Positions 1 to 9,049 are shown, counted from the first letter of the stretch. The stretch: DNA of 64,000 nt from Betaproteobacteria bacterium (GCA_028065725.1 JAPTVL010000055.1:62001-126000), one strand, 5' to 3'. Notes: generated by a model not told the origin, from the letters alone. Numbers and translations are program-made.

Positions 1-1149
1 CGGCATCGAGCTTGAGTTCGGCGACCAGGCGCTCGCGCTGCTGCGCCAGTCCGCCGCCGCCCGCACCGCCTCCGGCCGACGTACTTGTGGCAGAAGTCGG
101 CGCTGGCGATACGGTGGCAGCGGTTTTCTTGTCGTCATTGCCGCCCGTCGGGCGGAAACGCAGCGCCGCATTGGGCACCTTGAGCACCTTGTCCTTTTGC
201 GCAGTGATGATCCGCACGTTGGCCGTCATCCCCGGCAGCAGCGTGAGATCGGGATTGGCCGCCGAGATCACCACGGTATAGGTCACGACATTCGATACCA
301 CCGTCGCGGCCTTGCGCACCTGGCGCACCTCGCCCTCGAAATGACGGCCGGCGAAGGCGTCCACGGTGAAGCTGGCTTTCTGTCCGACGCGCACGCGGCC
401 GACGTCGGCCTCGTCGATCGAGGTCTCCACCTGCATGTCGCTCAGGTTCCTGGCGATGACGAACAGTTCCGGCGCCTGCAGGCTGGCGGCCACGGTCTGT
501 CCCGGCTCGATGCTGCGCTTGACCACGATGCCGTCCACCGGCGCCTTGATCGAGGTGCGCTCCAGATCGACGCGGGCGGCGGCCAATTGGGCTTCGCGCT
601 GCCGCACCACCGCTTCGCCGTTCCTTACCTGTGCTTCGGCCGAAGCCAGCGCGGCGCGCGCTGCATCGAGGGTGTTCTGCGCCGTGTCGCGCTCGGCTGG
701 GGAGATGAAGTTCTTTTCCACCAGCGTCTTCTTGCGCTCGTAGTCGCGCTGGGCGTTGGACAGGTTGGCGCGCGCACGGGCCACTTCGGCCTGTTGCACG
801 CCCTGTCCGGCACGGGCCGCGTCCACGTCGGCCTGGGCCTGGCGCACGCGATGCTCGTAGGTTTCCGGATCCAGTCGTGCGATCAACTGGCCGGATTTCA
901 CCGGCGAATTGAAATCGACCAGGATCTCCTTGATCTGCCCCGACACCTGCGAGCCGACCTGCACCGAAACCACCGGGTTCAGGGTGCCGGTGGCGGAGAC
1001 GGCGGCCGTGAGCGGGCCGGATTCTGCCTTGGCCAGTTTGTATTTCGGCGAGTCGCCGGCGCGGTCCCACGCCCGCCATGCGGCGTAGCCGCCAAGGCCC
1101 AGCACCAGGATGCTTGCCAGGAAGATAATCGGAGTACGTTTATTCATCG
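1..1149 (-). CDS. MacA-like periplasmic adaptor of an efflux pump, C-terminus cut by window edge
   Basis: Membrane-fusion protein of the HlyD/MacA family, bridging an inner-membrane ABC or RND transporter to an outer-membrane channel. The reading frame starts at ATG 1149 (MNKRTPIIF) and is open to the window edge, about 383 codons. An N-terminal membrane anchor covers residues 7-23. A lipoyl-like half follows (GTLNPVVSVQVGSQVSGQI, residues 55-72), then an Ala/Gln/Glu-rich coiled-coil hairpin (about 95-180), then the second lipoyl half and beta-barrel (IKAPVDGIVVKRSIEPGQTV). Near the edge is a low-complexity Thr/Ser/Ala/Gly linker that contains a reverse copy of the dispersed motif (95-114). 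The partner permease would lie beyond base 1. The family call is firm; substrate is unknown. Confidence 0.85.
95..114 (+). repeat. Dispersed motif copy 1 (antisense to macA-like gene)
   Basis: Exact AGTCGGCGCTGGCG at 95-108, two variable bases, then ACGG at 111-114. It lies in the low-complexity linker of the macA-like gene on the opposite strand, where the protein reads TVSPAPTSAT. Confidence 0.6.
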
Positions 1150-1368
1150 GGCAATTCTAGCCGACGCGGCCGCGGCCAAGGTCAATGCCCTTGCAAGCAA
1201 ATGTAACCGATCCGGAGCGCCGCCGGACTCTCGGTCCGCACCGGGGCGACCGGAGCAAGGCATACCAATGTTCTTGCAGGGGTTGTTGGCAGGCGGCAAG
1301 GAGAGTAACTTTGCTCAAGCAGCAACGATGGCGGGTCCCACAAAACCACGATTTGCGGAGGAGAAAGC

Positions 1369-1803
1369 ATGAACAGCATCATGACTACGGCATTGGCGGT
1401 ATGCGCTTTGGTTCTCGGCGGCTGCGCGACAGACCTGACCGCCAGCATTCATCCGGACAAGGTGGTCTATCACGTCAATGATTCGGCGAATGCCACGGCG
1501 GCGCTGCGCAATATCGGCAACCATCTTGACGTCAATCCGCAGGCGCAGATCGTGGTCGTCACGCATGCCCTCGGCGTGGATTTCCTGATGGAAGGGGCCC
1601 GCGACAAGAACGGCAATCCCTACAACATTCCGGTCGAAACGCTGACCGAGCGCGGCGTGACTTTCGATGTCTGCGAAATCACTCTCACGAGCCGCAAGCT
1701 GGAACGCAAGCAGTTCATTCCCGAGTCAAAATTCGTGCCCTCGGGCGTCGCCGAAATCGCCAAGCTGCAGGCACGCGGCGGTTACGCCTACATCAAGCCT
1801 TGA
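1369..1803 (+). CDS. DsrE-family lipoprotein
   Basis: A 144-aa protein with a lipoprotein signal: hydrophobic stretch ALAVCALVLGGC with the lipobox Cys at residue 20. The mature part resembles the DsrE/DsrF-like fold (KVVYHVNDSANATAALRNIGNHL near the start, then a Gly/Val-rich core and FDVCEITL with a single Cys at about residue 102). DsrE-like proteins often act in sulfur trafficking or bind reactive sulfur species. The start is supported by GAGGAG seven bases upstream. It lies near, but in the opposite orientation to, the sox operon. A role in periplasmic sulfur handling is inference. Confidence 0.75.
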   Translation: MNSIMTTALAVCALVLGGCATDLTASIHPDKVVYHVNDSANATAALRNIGNHLDVNPQAQIVVVTHALGVDFLMEGARDKNGNPYNIPVETLTERGVTFDVCEITLTSRKLERKQFIPESKFVPSGVAEIAKLQARGGYAYIKP

Positions 1804-1872
1804 TCTGAAATGCGGCGGGGCAAGGTGTGACGACTTTCCCCGCCGCCAGCGTGTCCCGGTGCCCCGCAGCCG

Positions 1873-2598
1873 CTATTCGGCGACGCTGAAGCGGACTTCC
1901 TTCGCCAAGGATCCGTGGTTGAAGTCTCCCCACTCCGGATCGCCGTTGATGTCGCGGGCATGTACGCGCCAGGTGTAGCTGCCGCCGGGCTTGACCAGTC
2001 CGGCGGGAAGTCTGAGGAAGTTGTCGCTGATCACCCCGGAAGTGAGCAAATAGCGTTCGCTTTCCCACTCGTCGCGCACATAGACCTGATAGAAGCGGGC
2101 GCCGGGGACCGGATCCCAACGCAGCTCGTGCGGCAGGGGGTTGTTCTCCGACTGGTCGGGGGGCTGGTGGCCGCGGGCAAATGGCAGGACTTTCCGCACG
2201 ACATGGTCCCGCGCCTCGAAAGTCCTGCCATCCTTCATCACGATGTGGGCGCGATACCAGCCGTCGGCGCCTTTTTCGGGTATCGGATAATGGGTCATCA
2301 AGACGCGCTTCTCGACCTTGTCCGCATCCTCGCCGGGGCGGTAGCGGTTCAGGTTCAGGGGTCCGAGCCGGGTGCCGTCCGGGGCCACCAGGTCGATGCG
2401 GGCGATATCCTTGAACTGTCTGGTGGAAAACAGCGCCATCAGGAACAGCGGCTGGTCGGGCCAGTTGCAGACGTGGATGTCGAAAAAGCCGACGTCGGTC
2501 TGGTGAGGATCGGCGGCCGGCGCCGCCAATGACGATGAGATGGCGCAGGCGGCAAGGACCGCCGGGAACAAACTTTGCATGGTACGGCGTCGCTTCAT
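1873..2598 (-). CDS. Secreted protein of unknown function, last gene of the transporter/cNMP cassette
   Basis: 241 aa with a basic N-terminus (MKRRR) and a signal peptide ending near SSSLAAPA. The mature protein is rich in aromatic residues and beta-type segments. The C-terminal half (LRWDPVPGARFYQVYVRDEW ... YTWRVHARD) has the cadence of a fibronectin type III-like domain: a W-x-P opener, YQVYVRD and YTWRV strands. The start is set by AGGAG six bases before ATG 2598. It overlaps the cNMP-binding gene by ATGA, so the two are probably translationally coupled. No enzyme motif seen. Confidence 0.7.
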   Translation of the reverse strand: MKRRRTMQSLFPAVLAACAISSSLAAPAADPHQTDVGFFDIHVCNWPDQPLFLMALFSTRQFKDIARIDLVAPDGTRLGPLNLNRYRPGEDADKVEKRVLMTHYPIPEKGADGWYRAHIVMKDGRTFEARDHVVRKVLPFARGHQPPDQSENNPLPHELRWDPVPGARFYQVYVRDEWESERYLLTSGVISDNFLRLPAGLVKPGGSYTWRVHARDINGDPEWGDFNHGSLAKEVRFSVAE

Positions 2599-3044
2599 GG
2601 TTTCTCCTTCCTGGCATGCAATGCATCGTTGGCGTCGCGCAGGCGCAGGCTCATGCCTTGCAGCAGGCCAAGCGCGATGTGCGGGTATGAAAGCAGCAGT
2701 TCGTGGAGTTTCTCGCGATTGAGCGAGAGCAGTTCGGCATCCTCGATTACCAGGGCGGAGGCCGAGCGCGGCTGGCTGTCGAACAGGGCCATTTCGCCGA
2801 AGACTTCGCCTTGGCCAAGGGTGCTTGCTACGTGCCTGCCATCGGAGTCGAGGGTGATGGCGACACTTCCCGACTGCACGATGTACATCCTGTCGGCGAC
2901 ATCGCCGCGGGAAAAGATTTCCTCGCCGGCGACATAGGCTTCATCGCGCAATTCCTCCGCGACCACGCCCAAGTCCTCGAGCGGCACGGAGGCGAAGATG
3001 CGGCTGTGTTTCAGCATCAGCAGGCGGTCGAAGAATTTGTCCAT
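2595..3044 (-). CDS. Cyclic-nucleotide-binding domain protein
   Basis: A stand-alone 149-aa Crp-type cNMP-binding domain with no DNA-binding helix-turn-helix. Residues 15-120 carry the family pattern: the LxxLGVVAEEL lead helix, EEIFSRGDVADRMYIVQSGS, then the phosphate-binding-cassette-like GQGEVFGEMALFDSQPRSAS. A longer in-frame ORF exists upstream, but it would run inside the previous gene. ATG 3044 overlaps the TAA of that gene (TAATG) and fits the domain start. The coupling suggests that it senses a nucleotide or similar ligand on behalf of the membrane protein; this is inference. Confidence 0.85.
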   Translation of the reverse strand: MDKFFDRLLMLKHSRIFASVPLEDLGVVAEELRDEAYVAGEEIFSRGDVADRMYIVQSGSVAITLDSDGRHVASTLGQGEVFGEMALFDSQPRSASALVIEDAELLSLNREKLHELLLSYPHIALGLLQGMSLRLRDANDALHARKEKP

Positions 3045-5659
3045 TATCGGTTCCACTGGTGGGCACATGCCGCCAGCCATGCATCCTTGCCGGTTCGCAA
3101 CTCGGCAATTGCCGGTGCCAGATCGATGATCGAGGATTGTGCCGGAGATTCCTGCCTGGAAAAAAACAGCATTGCCAAAACATCGCGGGTGCGGGTATCC
3201 GGTACCAATTCGATGAGTTCCCTGCAGCGCTCGGTCAGCCGCAAATCGGTGCTGCCCATGGCGGCATGCAGCATACGGGCGAGAGCTTGCAGCGGACCAT
3301 GGCCGAATGCGGAAAAACCCAGACGGCGCAGGTCGACCACGCGCTCGCTGAGCGCCATTTGCAACAGGCGGGCCGGTTTTCCGGGGCTGCGTTCCAGTTG
3401 CCTGGCCAGAAGCGAATAGCGCGTGGCCAGCTGCGCGTAACCGGCTGCCAGTTCGCATAACGGGCCACGGTCGAGCAAAGTGGCCAAGATGCCGACCGCA
3501 CGCTCCCGACCGCGCGTGGAAAGCGAGCCATCGCGCAGGGCCTTTTGCAGGACGGCTTCGAGTCCGGTGGCGGCATTCGTCCGCAAGGCCGCCGTCGCGC
3601 CAGCGCCGACTGCTGGATGCGGCGTATCAAGCAGCGACAGCAACAAGTCCGGTTGCTCGGCCGGCGGCAGGCGGACAATAACCGCAAGCAGCGCGGCTTG
3701 TCCCGCGGCATCCGGTGTGTGCGCCCGCAGTTGATGCAGATGGGGCGCCAGTGCCGGGGGCAGCATCTGTTCCTGTGTGGCCAGGGCACGGAGTACCGGC
3801 AACGCCGCCTGTCCGCCCGGGGCTGCAGCCAGCGCGTCAAGCAGCAGAGGGAGCGCTTGCACGGTCGGGGCCTGGGCGAGCGTGTCCAAAGCGATGCGGC
3901 GCAGGCGCGGATCGTCGCCCATCGCCATTTTGCGCAGCATGGCCGCCGCAGTGGCATCCGTTCCCGCCGCCAGCGCTTCCGCCCAATGACAGACCAGCAG
4001 GCGCGGATGGCCATGTCTGTCGGCCGGGTCGATGCGATCCCATGGCAGCGGCCAGTGATTGCGCAGAGCGATGGTCAGTGCAGTGGCATGGGCGTGGATA
4101 TCGCCGGCAAACAGCGCGTCATACAGGATGCCGCGTTGTTCGGGCTGGAGTCGCGATGCCACGGCATGCGCCAGGCGGTCGCGGAGCGGGATCGGCAATT
4201 TGGCGAGTTGTTCGATGATGGGAGCCACGGCCGCATTCGGGAACCGGGCTAGCAGAATATTGGCGGCGTTCTCGGCTTTACCGAAATCATTGCCCCGGAG
4301 ATGACCAAGGAGTTCGCCAATCAGGCGCCGACCGCCATGCCCGTTCCAGCCGGTGAATTGTTCCGGAGCGACGAAATGCCGCTCGCGCAGGGTGCTGATC
4401 AGGGCATCGGCGTAGGCGCGGTTGGCCAGCCAGGCGGACCGCAGGCTGAGCAGGGCGGCAGCGCAACCGATCAGGGTAATGGCGGTTTGCGATGCATGCC
4501 AGAAGTACAAGATCAGACCCGATGCGATCATCGCCGCCGGTGTCATGACGACCAGCGCCAGGGCGCGGACGCGGCCCTGCATGGTATCGGGCAGCGCCTG
4601 CAGCATCAGGGCGCGGACCGGATTGCGCACCCCGGCGAGAAGTACGTAGCGGTTGTAGGCGGCCGCCGTTGCCGCAGCAAGTACCCAGGGAGAGAAAAAG
4701 GCGGTCAGGGTTGCGAGCAGGGTCAGCGGGAATACCAGATTCATGTTGCGCAAGCCGAAACGCTGGATCAATGCCGGAACCAGCCCCGTTTGCAGCATGA
4801 ATGTACTGGCACCGCTCACCAGAATGATCAGGCCGTAGATCGCGGCCAGGCTTTCGGCATCCTGCAAGGTCGCGGCGAAGGTACGTTTGAACAGATAGGC
4901 CGAGATGAACACTGCGATGACGCTGTACATCACCGACAGGGAGACATGGCGCAGCAGCGGGGAGCGTTTGAGGAAATCCCTTCCCTGCCGGAGTTGGCGC
5001 AGCGTCTGCGCCAGATGGCGGGTGCGCGCCGCGCCGGGCAGACGGTTGATGTCATGCCGATGCCAGACGAGAACCAGGCTCAGCGCCAGTCCGGCAAACA
5101 GTGGCCAGAGCAAGGCGATGGTTTCGGTGCCGAGACGTGGCGCCAGCAGGATCAGGGTGATGCCGCCCAGCATGTCGCCCACCGGTCCTCCGGCGAAGGC
5201 GATGGGCGCCAGGCGCTTGGCCTGTTCGCCGAAGAAGGTGGCGCCAACGTAAAGCGTCGCGTGCAGGGCGAGGGTTTCGGCCGCGGTGACGTAGAGCAGA
5301 TACAAGGCACCCCAGACCATGTCCGGCGCGCCGAGAACGGCCACCAGCCACAAAGCCATCACCACAGCGGCGACTACGCCGAGGATGGCGGCCATCACAC
5401 GCTGCGGAGGGTAGCGATCGGCCACTGTGGCGTAGATCAGGCTCAGGCTGCTGAGGGTGAGCCCCTGCATCAGGAAGATGGCAGGGAGATATTCGATGCC
5501 GTAGCGCCTGAGAAACAAGGTGTTGGAGACGCCACGGGCAATTGCCATGCTGAAGCCGATCAGCAGCAGCAGCAGGAAAAAATAGGGAAGGTGGATGCCG
5601 CCGGTGGTGCGTAAGGCACCGGTGCCTGAAAACAGATGAAGAAGTCGGGATTTCGGCAC
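3044..5659 (-). CDS. MFS/nucleotide-transporter-like membrane protein with C-terminal HEAT-like repeats
   Basis: An 871-aa protein in two parts. Residues about 20-420 contain some 11-12 hydrophobic segments with an MFS-like layout resembling the Npt1/Npt2 ATP:ADP translocase group (HLPYFFLLLLLIGFSMAIARG; PIAFAGGPVGDMLGG). Residues about 450-860 are soluble and rich in Ala/Leu helices in HEAT-type arrays (LRRIALDTLAQAPTVQALPL; AGATAALRTNAATGLEAVL). It is first in a coupled three-gene cassette with a cNMP-binding protein. Fusions of this transporter fold to HEAT and cNMP domains are known in free-living bacteria, but their substrates are not established. Energy-parasite ATP import is unlikely here. 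Confidence 0.75.
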   Translation of the reverse strand: MPKSRLLHLFSGTGALRTTGGIHLPYFFLLLLLIGFSMAIARGVSNTLFLRRYGIEYLPAIFLMQGLTLSSLSLIYATVADRYPPQRVMAAILGVVAAVVMALWLVAVLGAPDMVWGALYLLYVTAAETLALHATLYVGATFFGEQAKRLAPIAFAGGPVGDMLGGITLILLAPRLGTETIALLWPLFAGLALSLVLVWHRHDINRLPGAARTRHLAQTLRQLRQGRDFLKRSPLLRHVSLSVMYSVIAVFISAYLFKRTFAATLQDAESLAAIYGLIILVSGASTFMLQTGLVPALIQRFGLRNMNLVFPLTLLATLTAFFSPWVLAAATAAAYNRYVLLAGVRNPVRALMLQALPDTMQGRVRALALVVMTPAAMIASGLILYFWHASQTAITLIGCAAALLSLRSAWLANRAYADALISTLRERHFVAPEQFTGWNGHGGRRLIGELLGHLRGNDFGKAENAANILLARFPNAAVAPIIEQLAKLPIPLRDRLAHAVASRLQPEQRGILYDALFAGDIHAHATALTIALRNHWPLPWDRIDPADRHGHPRLLVCHWAEALAAGTDATAAAMLRKMAMGDDPRLRRIALDTLAQAPTVQALPLLLDALAAAPGGQAALPVLRALATQEQMLPPALAPHLHQLRAHTPDAAGQAALLAVIVRLPPAEQPDLLLSLLDTPHPAVGAGATAALRTNAATGLEAVLQKALRDGSLSTRGRERAVGILATLLDRGPLCELAAGYAQLATRYSLLARQLERSPGKPARLLQMALSERVVDLRRLGFSAFGHGPLQALARMLHAAMGSTDLRLTERCRELIELVPDTRTRDVLAMLFFSRQESPAQSSIIDLAPAIAELRTGKDAWLAACAHQWNR
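3592..3611 (-). repeat. Dispersed motif copy 2 (in MFS/HEAT gene)
   Basis: On the minus strand: exact AGTCGGCGCTGGCG (3611-3598) followed two bases later by ACGG (3595-3592). It is read as V-G-A-G-A-T in a loop of the HEAT-like region. Confidence 0.6.
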
Positions 5660-5722
5660 GCGCTGCTATGGCAATGGAGTCAGTTCATTCTATAGCGGCA
5701 GATACGGATGGTGGCCCTGCCT

Positions 5723-7447
5723 TCATGTTCTGGCGAGTCCGGGGTTGCCCTGCATGCCTACCAGCTTGGGGACATTGAGACTGCGTGGCGTGATGGTCTT
5801 CTTGTCCCGCAGATAACGGGCGACGACATCCCAGACCGGCTCGCCGGTCGTGCCTTCGCCGACGGCCGCCCAGCCGGCGACCCGGTATTTCTTGCTGGCT
5901 TCGAGCGGCTTGCCCTTGAGGCGCAGATCCGAAATGCGATTGCCCATTTTGGCGTGCGGCGTGCAAGTGTATTGCAGGCCGCCAACGCGGACCATGTCGC
6001 CGCCTTGCTGATAGTAGGGGTCGGGATTGAAGAGGTTGTCGGAGATGTCCTCGAGAATGCCCTTCAGCGTCTCGCCGGAAATCTCGTTGAGTGTTGACGC
6101 CGGGTAGGTGATCGCGGTCTGGTCCATCAGGTGCTCGAAGGTGATCGCCTGTCCCGGCAGGATCGTGGTGCCCCAGCGGAAACCGGGCGAAAGCCCGATC
6201 TCGGCATCCCGCACTTCCATGATGGCATCGAGGATCAATTGATCCCAGCTGCCGTTGAAATTGCCGCGCCGGTAAAGCAGGCCTTCCGAAACCGCCAGCT
6301 TCTCGCTCAGCTTGTCCTGGTGCGGTGCACGAACCTTGTCGATATGCGCCGCCATTTCGGCGTCGGCCGGCAGCAGATTGGAAAAAACCGGCAGCAGTTT
6401 GTAGCGGAAATCCTGGACCTTGCCGCCGCGCACGTCGAAATCCAGCACACCGAGGAACTTGCCGTTCGATCCGGCATTGGTGACCAGGGTCTGGCCGCCG
6501 GCATTTTTCACGATCACGGGTCGCGGAACGCCATCGTGGGTATGCCCGCCGAGTATCGCGTCGATGCCGGTGACGCGGGTCGCCATCTTGAGGTCCACGT
6601 CCATGCCGTTGTGTGAGAGCACGACCACGACCTGGGCGCCCTTGGCGCGAGCCTCGTCGACCGTCTTCTGCATGTTTTCGTCCTGGATGCCGAAGGTCCA
6701 GTCCGGAATCATCCAGCGCGGGTTGGCGATCGGCGTGTAGGGAAAGGCCTGGCCGATCACGGCGAGCTTGACGCCATTCATTTCGCGCAGGCTGTAGGGT
6801 TCGAAGACCTTGTCGCCGAAGTCGGTCGTCTTGACGTTCTGCGCGACGAAGTCGATCTTGCCCTTGAAGTCCTTTTCGATGATCTCCAGTACGCGCTTGT
6901 CGCCCAGCGTGAATTCCCAGTGCCCGGCCATGATGTCCACGCCGAGCAGCTTGCAGGCATCGACCATGTCCTGGCCCTTGCTCCACAAGGCGGTGGCCGA
7001 ACCCTGCCAGGTGTCGCCGCCGTCGAGCAACAGGGCGCCGGGGCGTGCCGCGCGCAGGCGCTTGACCAGCGTGGCGAGGTGGGCGAAGCCACCGACCTTG
7101 CCGTAGGTTTTCGCCGCCTGGGCAAAATCGAGGTAGCTGAAGGCGTGCGCCTCGCGGCTGCCGGGCTTGATGCCGAAGGCCTTCAGCAGATGCTCGCCGA
7201 CCAGGTGCGGCGCCTTGCCCAGTGCGCCGCCGATGCCGAGATTGACGCTCGGTTCGCGAAACCAGATCGGCATCAGTTGCGCGTGGCAGTCGGTGAAGTG
7301 CAGGAAATGCACGTTGCCGAACTTCGGCACATCGTAGAGCACGTCGGGATTGCCGGCCGCCAGCAGTGGGCGGGATTCCAGGGCGGCACCGGCCACCGAG
7401 GCGGCAGCAAGCAGTTGCAAAAATTCGCGGCGATTCATCGAAGACAT
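5723..7447 (-). CDS. soxB: SoxB thiosulfohydrolase
   Basis: Periplasmic di-manganese hydrolase that releases sulfate from thiosulfate carried on SoxYZ. 574 aa, usual length. It has a Tat-type leader (NRREFLQLLAAASVAGAAL) and the metallophosphoesterase/5'-nucleotidase motifs FTDCHAQL (51-58), GGDTWQGS (143-150), the Sox-type AGHWEFT (174-180), VVVLSHNGMDVD and GGHTHDG, followed by a 5'-nucleotidase C-terminal domain. The start could be M1 or M4. It is last in the sox operon and separated from soxX by a strong hairpin (7517-7538), which may lower its transcription relative to the upstream genes. Confidence 0.97.
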   Translation of the reverse strand: MSSMNRREFLQLLAAASVAGAALESRPLLAAGNPDVLYDVPKFGNVHFLHFTDCHAQLMPIWFREPSVNLGIGGALGKAPHLVGEHLLKAFGIKPGSREAHAFSYLDFAQAAKTYGKVGGFAHLATLVKRLRAARPGALLLDGGDTWQGSATALWSKGQDMVDACKLLGVDIMAGHWEFTLGDKRVLEIIEKDFKGKIDFVAQNVKTTDFGDKVFEPYSLREMNGVKLAVIGQAFPYTPIANPRWMIPDWTFGIQDENMQKTVDEARAKGAQVVVVLSHNGMDVDLKMATRVTGIDAILGGHTHDGVPRPVIVKNAGGQTLVTNAGSNGKFLGVLDFDVRGGKVQDFRYKLLPVFSNLLPADAEMAAHIDKVRAPHQDKLSEKLAVSEGLLYRRGNFNGSWDQLILDAIMEVRDAEIGLSPGFRWGTTILPGQAITFEHLMDQTAITYPASTLNEISGETLKGILEDISDNLFNPDPYYQQGGDMVRVGGLQYTCTPHAKMGNRISDLRLKGKPLEASKKYRVAGWAAVGEGTTGEPVWDVVARYLRDKKTITPRSLNVPKLVGMQGNPGLART

Positions 7448-7510
7448 GGTGATATCTCAGGTTCAGCACAATCCCGCCAGGGGATACCGTCCCCGCTTCC
7501 AGCGGAGACA

Positions 7511-7538
7511 TAAAAAGGGCCTGACCGCAGTCAGGCCC
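7511..7538 (-). terminator. Hairpin plus T-tract between soxX and soxB
   Basis: A 9-bp perfect GC-rich stem (7517-7525 with 7530-7538, loop 7526-7529). On the minus strand it is directly followed by TTTTT (complement of the A-run at 7512-7516). It lies 20 bases after the soxX stop and 64 bases before soxB. This has the form of an intrinsic terminator inside the operon. Confidence 0.8.
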
Positions 7539-7557
7539 CCGGGTAACGGCGCTTGCC

Positions 7558-8172
7558 TTATTTGTTGACCGGCGACTCGGGATCGAGCAGCAGCGCCACC
7601 AGATCCTTGATCTGCTGTTCCTTTAACGCACCGACGTGGCCGAAGCGCGGCATTTCCGAGCACAGGTTGTGCGCCTTGGCGTTGTATATCTTCGAATAGG
7701 CGTACTTCTGGATCTCCGGCGTGTTGCCGCGCAGTTTGCCGAACTGGTAGAGGCTCGGTCCGATGGTGCCGAACGAGGTCTCCTTCGGGCTGATCTGGTG
7801 GCAGTTGTAGCAGTTGCCGCCCACCGGCAGGCCTGGATTGTCGCTCCAGGTGAAGCCGCGGCCGCTCTGGGCCAGTTTCTCGCCCGCCTTCCAGTCACCG
7901 AGCAATTTGCCGTCCGCCGGATACTTGACCGACGCCATTTGGTCGGCTTCGAGTCGTTTGGCGATGTACTCCGGCGGCTTGTTTTCGGTGCGATTGCAGA
8001 TGGCCTGCAGACCGTCTTCCGCCAGCCGGTCCAGGGAGGCCTGGCCTCTCGGCTGAAAGTCCTTCTTCAGCATGGTGATGGCCTTGGCGCGATAGTCGCC
8101 ATCGGCGGCTGCGGGCAGGGCAATCATTGATGCTGCGACCATGGTTGCGGCCAGGATAATCTTCTTGGTCAT
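7558..8172 (-). CDS. soxX: SoxX, c-type cytochrome subunit of SoxAX
   Basis: Monohaem cytochrome c that with SoxA couples thiosulfate to SoxY and passes electrons to the respiratory chain. 204 aa with a Sec signal peptide (cleavage near ALPAAA-DG). The haem motif CYNCH is at 121-125 with the likely distal ligand Met174 in CSEMPRFG. An N-terminal extension of about 90 residues before the haem domain (KDFQPRGQASLDRL ... CNRT) is typical of the longer SoxX class. It lies 13 bases downstream of soxA. Confidence 0.95.
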   Translation of the reverse strand: MTKKIILAATMVAASMIALPAAADGDYRAKAITMLKKDFQPRGQASLDRLAEDGLQAICNRTENKPPEYIAKRLEADQMASVKYPADGKLLGDWKAGEKLAQSGRGFTWSDNPGLPVGGNCYNCHQISPKETSFGTIGPSLYQFGKLRGNTPEIQKYAYSKIYNAKAHNLCSEMPRFGHVGALKEQQIKDLVALLLDPESPVNK

Positions 8173-8185
8173 GTCTGTCTCCCTG

Positions 8186-9049
8186 TTAGCGCTTGATGCC
8201 CGGGCCTTTGTAGACCTGGCCGTTGGCGTTGCCGATCATGTAAGTCAGCAGATTTGCGATCGCATCCGAGGCGTATTTTGGCTGCGGGAAACGCTGCTGG
8301 CGGAAGCAGTCGCCCATGCGCCACTGGTGGGTCAGCATCACGCCTCCCGTCATGCGATAACCGGGCCAGCCCTGCACGCCCTTCATGGCACCGGCTGCAG
8401 TGCTGAGGTTGGGCAGGTTCTGCATGCGGATGCGCTTGCCGTCCGCCCCGTGGCAGGTATTGCAGGAAAAGTCGTAGGGTCCGGCGCGATAGGCGGCGAT
8501 CTCCTTGCCGATCCGGTAGGCCTCCTGCACCTTGGGATCCTTGAGCGGCACGGCGACCTTCATGTTGCGCGAATGGCCGGCGACGTAGGTGACAAGGTTG
8601 GTGATGTCGGGCGTGAAATTGGCATTGGCGAAGGGCTTGGCGGCAATCTCATCAAACTTGTAGCCCTGCTTCTCGACCATGCACCAGACGATGCGCCGTT
8701 CGGCGTCCATTACGGCGTCGGCGTCGGCAAAGTAACGCGGCATCTTGACGTAGGCGCCATCGACCTTGCCGACGCCCTGGCCGAGGTCACAGCTTTCTGC
8801 CAGCGAAACATTCTTCGGGCCGCGCTTGCTGTTCCACTGCTCCTGACCCTTCATTTCGAAAAGTTCGGCCGGGTTGCTGTCCTCCATTTCGGCGCGGAAT
8901 TTTTCGAACTCGAGGGTCGCGGCATCCTTTGCTTCGGCAACCGGCGCCGCTTTCGCGACCGGTTTGCTTGCCGGCTTTTTCGGGGCCTGGGCAAACGCAC
9001 CCCCCATCACCGCCATGGCGCAGAACGCGCCGATAATGCTTTGCTTCAT
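8186..9049 (-). CDS. soxA: SoxA, L-cysteine S-thiosulfotransferase subunit, single-haem type
   Basis: Catalytic cytochrome of SoxAX that forms the SoxY-cysteine-S-thiosulfonate adduct. 287 aa with a signal peptide (cleavage near GGAFAQA) and a Pro/Ala/Lys linker. Only one CXXCH is present (CNTCH, 196-200). The N-terminal haem site of dihaem SoxA is replaced by isolated cysteines (Cys87 in ESCDLG, Cys123 in VWCMVE) that could form a disulfide. The catalytic axial cysteine is present as Cys248 in RMGDCFRQQRFPQP. This matches the monohaem SoxA class. RBS GGAGGAG lies just upstream of ATG 9049. Confidence 0.95.
   Translation of the reverse strand: MKQSIIGAFCAMAVMGGAFAQAPKKPASKPVAKAAPVAEAKDAATLEFEKFRAEMEDSNPAELFEMKGQEQWNSKRGPKNVSLAESCDLGQGVGKVDGAYVKMPRYFADADAVMDAERRIVWCMVEKQGYKFDEIAAKPFANANFTPDITNLVTYVAGHSRNMKVAVPLKDPKVQEAYRIGKEIAAYRAGPYDFSCNTCHGADGKRIRMQNLPNLSTAAGAMKGVQGWPGYRMTGGVMLTHQWRMGDCFRQQRFPQPKYASDAIANLLTYMIGNANGQVYKGPGIKR

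Noticed and set aside
1812..1846. 9-bp GC inverted repeat after the DsrE-like gene
   Set aside because: The 17-base loop and absence of a T-run on either strand make an intrinsic terminator unlikely.
4301..5614. 437-aa plus-strand ORF rich in Gln and Gly
   Set aside because: Antisense to the membrane domain of the MFS/HEAT gene.
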